Part shown: positions 5,749-12,344 of the stretch, one piece after another
Layout of the letters: each line of letters opens with the position of its first letter
Position numbering within the stretch: position 1 is the first letter of the stretch
From: JBBPXY01 sp038200435
Lineage (GTDB): Bacteria > Actinomycetota > Thermoleophilia > Solirubrobacterales > Solirubrobacteraceae
NCBI GenBank assembly: GCA_038200435.1
Contig: JBBPXY010000080.1
Span: 1 to 12,634 of the forward strand
Direction: 5' to 3'
Length of the DNA stretch: 12,634 nucleotides
Position numbers and translations under genes: made by a program
The notes under the pieces: model-generated
The model's database searches: none
Seen by the model: only the letters and a program-made list of their open reading frames with translations
What the model was told of the DNA's origin: nothing

Positions 5749-6284
5749 GGATCAGCGCTGCTGCGATGTTGGTCCGGGGCCGCGGCAAGCCGCGACCCCA
5801 TGGCTAACGGACAGCCGGATGAGACTTTGACGTGCCACCAGCCCGCCAGCATGCCGATCGGGCCGAGCCGCGGAAGCACGTGGTAGGAGCCACACCCGCC
5901 CTCGCCCAGGTCTGCGTTGCTGACGCGGACAAAGCGGTAGCGGCCCGGCTCGAGCAGCATCTTCTCGAGCAGCAGGCGCTTGTCGGCCTGTCGCTCGGCT
6001 CGCTCGACGAGCTCGCCGCGGGAAGAGCGGAGACGGTCGGCCAGCTCATCGCGCACGCGCTCGAGCTCTCCGAGATCGAGCAGGCGCGGACCGCCGCGGC
6101 GCGTGAGCGGCACGGGCGCAGGCCCGCCGGGGCACGACTCGACGAACGCCGAAGCCAGATCGCGCTCGATCTTCGCGATCTGCTCGCGCAGGGAGCGGCG
6201 GGCGCCCCGCTCGTCAATTTCGATGCCGGGAAGGACGACCGGTGCGGTCGAGACATCCAGCCTGGTGTGATCCATCAGCTCCAT
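5721..6284 (-). CDS. Hypothetical 187-aa protein with predicted coiled coil and conserved-looking C-terminal domain
   Basis: I do not recognise this protein. Charged helices suited to a coiled coil run from about 26-48 and 72-112 (REQIAKIERDLASAF; ERVRDELADRLRSSRGELVE). They lead into a compact, Gly/aromatic-rich segment (113-160) with RYRFVRVSNADLGEGGCGSYHVLPR and GMLAGWWHVKVSSGCPLA split around it. Two cysteines (C131, C158) could bind metal or form a disulfide. The C-terminal 27 residues are Ala/Asp-rich and look disordered. There is no signal peptide or membrane helix. The ATG at 6284 is chosen because AAGGAGG precedes it by 5 nt and a TACTAT -10 box lies just upstream; the frame is open to 6353 without such support. 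It heads the four-gene unit ending with the VOC gene. Confidence 0.75.
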   Translation of the reverse strand: MELMDHTRLDVSTAPVVLPGIEIDERGARRSLREQIAKIERDLASAFVESCPGGPAPVPLTRRGGPRLLDLGELERVRDELADRLRSSRGELVERAERQADKRLLLEKMLLEPGRYRFVRVSNADLGEGGCGSYHVLPRLGPIGMLAGWWHVKVSSGCPLAMGSRLAAAPDQHRSSADPWDAAAASA

Positions 6285-6301
6285 AAGGCCTCCTTGAGTC
6301 G

Positions 6302-6307
6302 ATAGTA
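6302..6307 (-). promoter_or_regulatory. -10 box (TACTAT) before the 187-aa protein gene
   Basis: On the minus strand TACTAT (6307-6302) is an excellent TANNNT -10 match, 17 nt before the ATG at 6284. Transcription would start near 6295, giving a leader of about 11 nt that is mostly the Shine-Dalgarno AAGGAGG. No convincing -35 element lies at the right distance. This is the likely promoter of the unit 6284-4459, and it lies in the 78-bp gap after the B3/B4 gene. Confidence 0.5.
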
Positions 6308-6362
6308 GCACCGGTTTAGGGCACGTTGCGCCGGTTCTCGAAACGACTGGCACGGGCCTCCG

Positions 6363-6980
6363 TCAAGTGGCGCGCAGAAGCTCGGCGCAGGTCCACATCG
6401 CTTCCTCGACGTGGATGTCGGGCACACCTGGCACGCGTACCGCGAATAGCGTTGCGTCCTGGGTCTCAGGCTGAACGCCGTGGCCGGGAGCCAATTCCCC
6501 GAACAGCTCCCCGACAGGCGATTGCTCGTCGGCGATAACCAGGCGCCCGGCCGTGACCGAAGCGGTCTCCTCCCCGCGCCCGAGACGCTCCCCGGCGCGG
6601 GCGGGACGTAGGCCGAGCTCGCCTTCGAGGGTGCTCGCGTCGAGTGCCCAGATAGGTACCCCGGTCTCGACCAGGCTTATCGTCAGGGCGTCGTCGATGC
6701 GGTTCTGTGCCTTGAACTCTCCGCGCAGAAGGCGCTCGAGAGCCGCTCCTTCGACCGGCGTCCGGGTACGGTCGGGGTCCAAGCCGATATGGCGGTAGAA
6801 GACCCGGTAAGCCCACGGCACGGGCTCTTGGCGCATCGTCACGGCGCTTGCGCCGCGAAACCGGCTCGAGAGATATCGGAGGCGCTGTTTCACGGCTCGC
6901 GTCGAGCGCCCCGGCGAGACCGGCATCGTGAGCGCGATCAAGCCGAGCCGCGGGAACTCCTCCGCGAGTTCGGAGTCCAC
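6363..6980 (-). CDS. B3/B4 tRNA-binding domain protein (PheRS beta editing-domain-like)
   Basis: This protein of about 205 aa consists of one B3/B4 domain, the fold that performs editing in the beta subunit of phenylalanyl-tRNA synthetase, here as a stand-alone protein. Recognisable parts are PWAYRVFYRHIGLDPDRTRTP (55-75, split), LLRGEFKAQNRIDDALTISLVETGVPI (84-110, split) and WALDASTLEGELGLRPARAGE. Stand-alone members are suggested to clear mischarged tRNA or modified amino acids, but most are untested. The start is uncertain: a GTG at 6980 has GAAGG 4 nt upstream, while a CTG at 7010 would overlap the TGA of the upstream thioredoxin-fold gene as CTGA and add 10 residues (beginning LSDPALTEGW). 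It is the last gene of the unit that begins at the right edge; its link to lipid transport is unclear. Confidence 0.78.
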   Translation of the reverse strand: MDSELAEEFPRLGLIALTMPVSPGRSTRAVKQRLRYLSSRFRGASAVTMRQEPVPWAYRVFYRHIGLDPDRTRTPVEGAALERLLRGEFKAQNRIDDALTISLVETGVPIWALDASTLEGELGLRPARAGERLGRGEETASVTAGRLVIADEQSPVGELFGELAPGHGVQPETQDATLFAVRVPGVPDIHVEEAMWTCAELLRAT

Positions 6981-7006
6981 CCAGCCTTCGGTGAGCGCCG
7001 GGTCGC

Positions 7007-7771
7007 TCAGGGCGCGGGGCGCCCGCGGGGCGGTCGCTGTTGGATCGCGCGCACCTCGGCGTCGAGCCGGCCTTCGTCGAGCGGCCGGAACGTCGAGCGC
7101 GCGACGACCGGGCCCGGATAGGCGAACGTGATCGTCGGCAGGTCGGGCACCCCGTAGCGGGCGCCGATGTCGGCACTGCGGTCGTAGCCGACCGGGAAGG
7201 TCCACCCGTGCGCCCGAATGAGCTCGCGCAGCTTCTTCCGGTCGCCGCGCAGCGCGATCGCGACGAAGCGCGTCTGCGGCTCGCGGCGCGCGACCCTCTG
7301 GAGCACGTCGAGCTGGCGCACCGACGGGTCGTTCTTGAGCGAGAAGAACGCGACGACGACGGGAAGCTTGCCGGCCAGCCTGCAGGAGTTGATCGCCCGC
7401 GGGTCGCGCACCCCACAGGCCGGCGTCCGCGCTCCCTGGTTGGCCCGCACCGCGAGGTTCGCATCGCCGTCGAGATTCGAGGTGGCGAGCGGCACGGCGA
7501 ACGGCGGGAGCGGCTGGCCGGCCGGCACCCCCCGCCCCAGGCCCTTCGTGTTCAACGTGTTCAGGGATATGTAGGCCAGCAGGAGCACGGCGACAACGCC
7601 GACGAACCACCCGTACTTGCTGGCTCCGGGCGGACGCGCGGAGACAGGTGGCTTGCGCGCGGGAGTCCCGCTCTCCTGCTCGGCCCCGAGATCGGGGTCC
7701 TGCCGATGAGCCCAGTGTGCCGGTATCTCCTTGGGCGGCGTGCGGGAGGTCTCCCCGTCGACGTCGGTCAT
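7007..7771 (-). CDS. Membrane-anchored thioredoxin-fold protein lacking CXXC
   Basis: This 254-aa protein has a disordered charged N-terminus (1-52), one membrane helix (about 54-71) and an extracytoplasmic thioredoxin/TlpA-like domain (about 85-245). The domain shows the beta strand VVVAFFSLKND (138-148), the helix RQLDVLQRVA, the strand TRFVAIAL (167-174) and the cis-proline loop GVPDLPTITF (207-216, P212). The usual CXXC after the first strand is replaced by KNDPS, so classic thiol-disulfide exchange is not expected. The only cysteines are C119 and C130, just before the core strand. The ATG at 7771 overlaps the TGA of the transporter gene as ATGA, indicating coupling; an upstream start at 7831 would overlap by 64 nt. 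Context suggests an accessory factor of the transporter unit, but this is inference. Confidence 0.75.
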   Translation of the reverse strand: MTDVDGETSRTPPKEIPAHWAHRQDPDLGAEQESGTPARKPPVSARPPGASKYGWFVGVVAVLLLAYISLNTLNTKGLGRGVPAGQPLPPFAVPLATSNLDGDANLAVRANQGARTPACGVRDPRAINSCRLAGKLPVVVAFFSLKNDPSVRQLDVLQRVARREPQTRFVAIALRGDRKKLRELIRAHGWTFPVGYDRSADIGARYGVPDLPTITFAYPGPVVARSTFRPLDEGRLDAEVRAIQQRPPRGRPAP

Positions 7772-10470
7772 GTCATTCCGGCCGGCGAGCGCCGCCGGCC
7801 GGCCGGGATCTTCTCGGCGATCGCGCGCCAAGCCTGTCGTGGCGCGGTCAGCAGCTCCCCGCGCTCGGCAAGTCGCAGCACGGCCGGCAACACGAACAGG
7901 ACCCCCAGCAGCGAGACGGTTAGGTCGACCGCCGTGACCAGACCGAAGTTCCGCAACATGGCGATGTCGGAGATACCGAGTACCCCGAACCCGATGATCG
8001 CCGTCACCCCGGAGGCGAGCACCGCAGCGCCCGTCGAGCGATAGGTGCGCTCGAGCGCGGCCTGCTCCTCGTGGCCGGCTTCACGCTCCTGGCGATAGCG
8101 CTCGCACAGGAGCACGCTGAACTCGGTCGAGATGGCGATCACCAGTGCGCCGAGCGTGGCCGAGAGCGGGTTCAGCGGCACGCGCATCACGAACAGGAGC
8201 AGCGAGGACCAGCCGGTGGCCAACGCGATCGGCACGAGGGGCACCGCGGCGCGCTCGGCGCGGCGAAACACGGCGAAGAGCGCCAGGCCGACGGCGAGCA
8301 ATCCCGCGAGCAGGGTCAGCAACCGGCGGGCGGGCGAGGCGAGCTTGTCGTTGGCCTCCGAGGCCAGCACCGGCAGGCCAGCCAGACGCGCGCTCACCCC
8401 GGGCGGCGGGTCGAGCCGCTTGCGCATCACGTCGATCACCTTCTGCTGCTCATCGAGCGGCATCTGCTTGATGCCGAAAGCGAGGTTCGCCTCACGGTGA
8501 TCGGGGGTGATCACCGCCTGTGAGAAGTAGGGCGGAACCGAAGCGAGCCGAGCGCGGATCGCCGTGGCGTCGGGCGCGCCCGTACCCGAGTTGAAGAGCG
8601 CGGGCAGCGAGAGCGCGGGACAGATCTTCGAGCTGCGGCAATTGGTGCCGTCGCGGTACCCCAATTGCGCCAGCACGCCTTGCTGGTAGGAGGTCATCCA
8701 GCGTACGACGGCGGGATCGGTCACGTCGCGGGCGCTCACCGTCACGTCGATCTCACCCGAGACGCCCGTCTCGCGCTCGAGCGTCTTCAGGTTGCGCAGC
8801 TCGGTGAGGTCCTGGGGCACCAGCCGCTGGATGTCGGAGACGACGTGCGTCTGCGTGTCGAGCGCCCAGCCCAGCACCGCGAGCGCGAGCCCGACGGCGA
8901 GCACGCGCTGCGGTTGCGAGCGAGAGATAAGCAGGGCCCGGGAGCCCGCCGATCCCAGAATGCGCCCCAGCGTTCCCCCGATGAGCCGTCGCCAGCCATG
9001 GTCGATGAGCTCGCTCGCGCCCCGTGCCGCCGCTGCTACCGGGCTCTTGGAGGGACCGCGGCGGTGGCCGAGCGACAGCGCGGCGGCGCCCGCCGTGAGC
9101 GTGCACGCCAGCGCCAAGACGATGCCGAGCACGAGGAGCAGCCCGAACCCGCGCACCATGGGCACCGGGGAGAGCGCGAGCACGAGAAAGCCGACGCCCG
9201 TGGCCAGCGCTGCGGTGGCGATGGTCGGTACTCCGGCGCGAGCGCCGGCCACGACGGCTTCCGCGCGGTCGGTGTCGTCCGCTTCGTCCACGCGCGTCTG
9301 GAACTGGATGGCGTAGTCGACTCCCAACCCGATCAGCACCGGCAGAACGGCGACGGCGGCCATCGTCAGGGAGACGCCGGCGAGGGCCATCGCTCCGAAG
9401 GTGAGCCCGGCCGCCGCCAGCGCCACCGCGAGGGGAAGCAGCCGCAGGCGGGTGCGAAAGACGATCGCGAGCGTCGCGAGCATGATCAGCAGCGCGGCGA
9501 TGAGAAGCTTGACGATCTCCGAGGTGATCTTGTCAGCCACTCCCGCGATGACCACGGGCAGCCCCGTGACGGTGTATGTCCCACCGTGGCGCCCGCCGAA
9601 CGCAAGCGCGAAACGGGGCTGGCCAGTGGCCGGATCGGGCAACTTGACGGCCTGCTCGACCAGGGCGATGGTGTGCTTGCGCTGCGCGTCGGACAGGCCC
9701 GGCTGCAAGCGAACCTGGATGAGGGCCGCGTTGGGGTTTGGGAAGAGGTAGGAGAACCGGCCCTTGGGCACGTCGTTGCCGAGCATCGGGTCGAAGACGA
9801 CCTTGTTGACGAACTGCGGGTTGTCGATCGCCGGGATGCTCGTAAGCCCGGTCTGCACCGCGATCTGAGTCTGCTTCTGCCGAGCCAGCGCCTGCGTCTG
9901 GTTGGCGGCGGCCTGCGCGGCCGCGAGCTGCTGGGCGCGAGGCAAACCCTGCTTACGCGCGGCCTGGGCAGCGGCGGCGCCAGCCGTCTGGATGCTTGTG
10001 AGCGTCTGGAGCGCCTGGGCCTTGATGCCCGCCCTCACCTCGTCGACCGACTTCTTCAGGAACGTGCCTGGGCCGTAGACCGCCTTGACCGCCTTGGACC
10101 GCCCAAGCTGGTCGCACGCCGTACCATCGCCAGGAGAGAAGACCTGCGGGAACCCGGGGGCGCGCTGCCCGCTCAGGCAGTACTCGAGTTCGATGAGGCG
10201 GCCGAGATCGGATGAACCCACGAGCTCGGGCAGGTGCTCGCGGACCAGGATGACGATGGACTCGTCGCCGAAGTTGCGATGGAAGTCGGCGGTGGCCTTC
10301 GCCGTGGGCGACGAGCGGCCCGCCAGCGTGTCGGTGCCCGCACTTGGGTGAAGGGTGAGCGCGGCCAGAGCGCCGCCGCCGAGCGCGAGCGCCGCCGTGA
10401 CCGCGAGCACCACGATTGGACGGGTCGCGGCGAACCGGACGACGCGCTCGAAGTAGAGGGATGGGTTCAA
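7768..10470 (-). CDS. MMPL/RND-superfamily transporter, probably lipid exporter
   Basis: This 900-aa protein has the duplicated RND layout: helix 1 (about 18-40), an extracytoplasmic loop (45-315), five helices (316-467), a second first helix (521-540), a second loop (545-713) and five more helices (714-866). The first half keeps the proton-relay motif GLGVDYAIQ (381-389; D385-Y386). The second half has AISTEFSVLL (779-788), with Glu (E783) in place of Asp. Loop 1 carries an Ala/Gln-rich helical insertion (about 150-210). MMPL and HpnN relatives move lipids such as mycolates or hopanoids outward using the proton gradient; the substrate here is unknown. The start is a TTG at 10470-10468 with a weak GGGGAAG ribosome site. 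The gene follows the Mkl-like ATPase after 64 bp and overlaps the thioredoxin-fold gene by 4 nt. Confidence 0.85.
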   Translation of the reverse strand: MNPSLYFERVVRFAATRPIVVLAVTAALALGGGALAALTLHPSAGTDTLAGRSSPTAKATADFHRNFGDESIVILVREHLPELVGSSDLGRLIELEYCLSGQRAPGFPQVFSPGDGTACDQLGRSKAVKAVYGPGTFLKKSVDEVRAGIKAQALQTLTSIQTAGAAAAQAARKQGLPRAQQLAAAQAAANQTQALARQKQTQIAVQTGLTSIPAIDNPQFVNKVVFDPMLGNDVPKGRFSYLFPNPNAALIQVRLQPGLSDAQRKHTIALVEQAVKLPDPATGQPRFALAFGGRHGGTYTVTGLPVVIAGVADKITSEIVKLLIAALLIMLATLAIVFRTRLRLLPLAVALAAAGLTFGAMALAGVSLTMAAVAVLPVLIGLGVDYAIQFQTRVDEADDTDRAEAVVAGARAGVPTIATAALATGVGFLVLALSPVPMVRGFGLLLVLGIVLALACTLTAGAAALSLGHRRGPSKSPVAAAARGASELIDHGWRRLIGGTLGRILGSAGSRALLISRSQPQRVLAVGLALAVLGWALDTQTHVVSDIQRLVPQDLTELRNLKTLERETGVSGEIDVTVSARDVTDPAVVRWMTSYQQGVLAQLGYRDGTNCRSSKICPALSLPALFNSGTGAPDATAIRARLASVPPYFSQAVITPDHREANLAFGIKQMPLDEQQKVIDVMRKRLDPPPGVSARLAGLPVLASEANDKLASPARRLLTLLAGLLAVGLALFAVFRRAERAAVPLVPIALATGWSSLLLFVMRVPLNPLSATLGALVIAISTEFSVLLCERYRQEREAGHEEQAALERTYRSTGAAVLASGVTAIIGFGVLGISDIAMLRNFGLVTAVDLTVSLLGVLFVLPAVLRLAERGELLTAPRQAWRAIAEKIPAGRRRSPAGMT

Positions 10471-10492
10471 CGGGAGCTTCCCCGCGCCCGCA

Positions 10493-10511
10493 GGCCGGCA
10501 CAGGGCCGGCC
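10493..10511 (-). promoter_or_regulatory. Perfect 7-bp hairpin between ATPase and transporter genes
   Basis: GGCCGGC (10493-10499) and GCCGGCC (10505-10511) form an all-G/C stem with a 5-nt loop, 22 nt before the transporter TTG. No T-run follows on the minus strand, so it is not a standard terminator. It could be an mRNA processing or stability element that sets different levels for the ABC and RND parts of the unit. Confidence 0.4.
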
Positions 10512-10534
10512 GGGGCTACTCGGTAGTGGGGCCC

Positions 10535-11542
10535 CTACTCCATCCCGAGCGGGCCTTGCGACTCGCCCGAGAGGAACTGGCGCACGAACGGGTTGTCGGA
10601 GTTGAAGAGCTCCTCCGCCGGCCCCGACTCGACGATGCGGCCCTTCCACAGCACGGAGATGTGCTCGGCCACCCGTCGCGCGCTGGCGATGTCGTGGGTG
10701 ATGACCACGTATGCGCCACCGTTCTCCTCGTGGATCTCCTGGATGAGCTCGCACAGGAGAGCGGTGCGGACCGGATCCAGTCCGGAGTCGGGCTCGTCGA
10801 AGAGCACGATGCCGGGATCGAGCACGAGCGCGCGGGCGAACCCTGCGCGCTTGCGCATGCCGCCGGAGAGCTCGTTCGGGAGCTTGTCGTTGGCGTTGCC
10901 CAGGCCGACCTCCTGGAGGCGCCGGTTCACGATGTCGGCAACCTCGTCCTCACCCTTGTCCGTGTGCTGGCGCAGCGGGAAGGCGACGTTGTCGTAGAGG
11001 TTCATTGAACCGAACAGAGCACCGTCCTGGAAGAGCACGCCGAACTTCTTGCGCATGTCGAAGAGCTCGTCGTCGACCATGTTCGGCACGGACTCGCCGT
11101 GGACCAGGATGTCGCCGTCGTCCGGATAGAGCAGCCCGACCATGTGCTTGATGCAGACCGACTTGCCGGTGCCCGACGGCCCGAGGATCATCGAGATCGT
11201 GTTCTCGGGCAGCCCCATGTTGAGCCCGCGCAGGATCTTGTTGCGCCCGAAGGCCTTGTGGACGTCGATGAACTCGATCGCGTCCTCGACACCGGAGTCT
11301 CGCTTCTTACCGGTGTGCCACTTGTACTCCTCGTCCTCGTCGCCGTCGCCGGGGGAATGGCCCGGGTCGGGTTCGTTGACGACGGAGACGCGCGAGCCGG
11401 TCTCCTCCCCGTCGCCTTCGGCGCGCTGGTGCTCGGCCGTGCGGTCCTCGTGGGCCGCAGCCGGCTCGCCCCCATCCGCCGAGGGGCCGGTGACCTCGCC
11501 GCCCTCCCCCGAGATGCGCTCTGTGGTCTCGTCCTCAGCCAT
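10535..11542 (-). CDS. ABC transporter ATPase, Mkl/MlaF type (Mce lipid transport)
   Basis: This 335-aa protein has a nucleotide-binding domain at about 86-327: Walker A GPSGTGKS (121-128), Q-loop Q172 in LFQDGALFGSM, signature LSGGMRKR (225-232), Walker B IVLFDEP with SGLDP (245-256), and H-loop H283 in ITHD. FQDGALFGSMNLYDNV and the MRKR version of the signature are typical of MlaF/Mkl, the ATPases that energise YrbE/MlaE permeases in Mce and Mla phospholipid, sterol or fatty-acid transport. Unusually, about 85 acidic, low-complexity residues precede the domain (Glu/Asp/Gly/Ala-rich), whereas MlaF is about 270 aa. The ATG at 11542 has GGAGG 8 nt upstream and lies 4 nt after the permease stop codon. 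It belongs with the two permeases to its right. Confidence 0.9.
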   Translation of the reverse strand: MAEDETTERISGEGGEVTGPSADGGEPAAAHEDRTAEHQRAEGDGEETGSRVSVVNEPDPGHSPGDGDEDEEYKWHTGKKRDSGVEDAIEFIDVHKAFGRNKILRGLNMGLPENTISMILGPSGTGKSVCIKHMVGLLYPDDGDILVHGESVPNMVDDELFDMRKKFGVLFQDGALFGSMNLYDNVAFPLRQHTDKGEDEVADIVNRRLQEVGLGNANDKLPNELSGGMRKRAGFARALVLDPGIVLFDEPDSGLDPVRTALLCELIQEIHEENGGAYVVITHDIASARRVAEHISVLWKGRIVESGPAEELFNSDNPFVRQFLSGESQGPLGME

Positions 11543-11546
11543 CAGA

Positions 11547-12344
11547 TCAACCTCCGATTGGTGCCCGCGGGTTGGCGCCCCAGAAGAGCTGGGTCCCCAA
11601 CATGCCGATCAGGTGCACGAGCACGAGGTTCACGACCATGGACTTCGCCGTGGCGGTCCCCACCCCGACCGGACCACCGCCCGCGTTGTAGCCGTAGTAG
11701 CAGCCGACGAGCACGATCACCGTGGCCATCGCCATGCCCTTGATCACGCTGTACAAGAGGTCAGGCGGATTCTGGAACATCCAGAAGATCAAGAAGAATC
11801 CTCCGGAGGAGACCTCCCCGATCTGCTGCACGACCGCCAGGTAGCTGGCGAAGAAGCCCGCCCCCACGGCGGCGATGTAGACGAAGGGCAGCACCATCCA
11901 GGCGGCGAGCAGGCGCGTGGCGCACAGGAACGTCATCGAGGAGATGCCCATGACCTCGAGCGCGTCGATCTCGTCGGAGATGCGCATGGAGCCGAGCTCG
12001 GCGACGATGCCCGTGCCGACCTTGGCGGCCATCATGTAGCCGAAGGAATAAGGGACGAGCTCCCGCAGGTCACACCAGGCGGAAAAGACCCCCGCGTAGG
12101 CCGGCGAACCGACCGAGCGGTTGAAGTAGGCGCCCTCGATGCCGCACTCCAGGCCGATGATGAAGACGAGGCCCCAGATGACGAGCGTCGAGGAGAGGAT
12201 CAGGATGCCGGCCTGGCGCAGGGCCTCGCCGAAGAACCGCAGCACGCGCAGGCCGAAGACCTCGCGCATGACGCGCATGCTGAACTTGACGAGCTCGCCG
12301 AAGCTCTCGACCCACCCCTTGGGCGCTGCGACGAGGCCGTTCAT
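11547..12344 (-). CDS. YrbE/MlaE-type permease of a Mce lipid ABC transporter (second copy)
   Basis: This 265-aa permease is the usual length for the MlaE/YrbE family. An amphipathic N-terminal region (about 14-42) precedes membrane segments near 45-66, 94-108, 140-175, 180-214 and 232-255. The family signature GTGIVAELGSMRISDEIDALEVMGIS (110-135, quoted here only as landmarks GTGIVAELG and DEIDALEVMG) forms the coupling region that contacts the ATPase. Two YrbE copies in tandem are typical of actinobacterial Mce loci, where they form a heterodimer. The start ATG at 12344 overlaps the TGA of the first permease as ATGA, with GGTGA upstream. The MCE-domain substrate-binding genes that normally accompany it are not in this window and may lie beyond the right edge or elsewhere. 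Confidence 0.9.
   Translation of the reverse strand: MNGLVAAPKGWVESFGELVKFSMRVMREVFGLRVLRFFGEALRQAGILILSSTLVIWGLVFIIGLECGIEGAYFNRSVGSPAYAGVFSAWCDLRELVPYSFGYMMAAKVGTGIVAELGSMRISDEIDALEVMGISSMTFLCATRLLAAWMVLPFVYIAAVGAGFFASYLAVVQQIGEVSSGGFFLIFWMFQNPPDLLYSVIKGMAMATVIVLVGCYYGYNAGGGPVGVGTATAKSMVVNLVLVHLIGMLGTQLFWGANPRAPIGG

Noticed and set aside
7780..7806. GC palindrome (CCGGCCGGCCGG) at the end of the RND gene
   Set aside because: It lies within the coding sequence for the Gly/Arg-rich C-terminus and is expected from codon use.
8665..10215. Long plus-strand frame (516 codons) opposite the RND transporter
   Set aside because: It is a GC-rich shadow: its translation is His/Arg/Gly/Asp-rich without any domain, while the minus strand is a clear RND protein with motifs and membrane helices.
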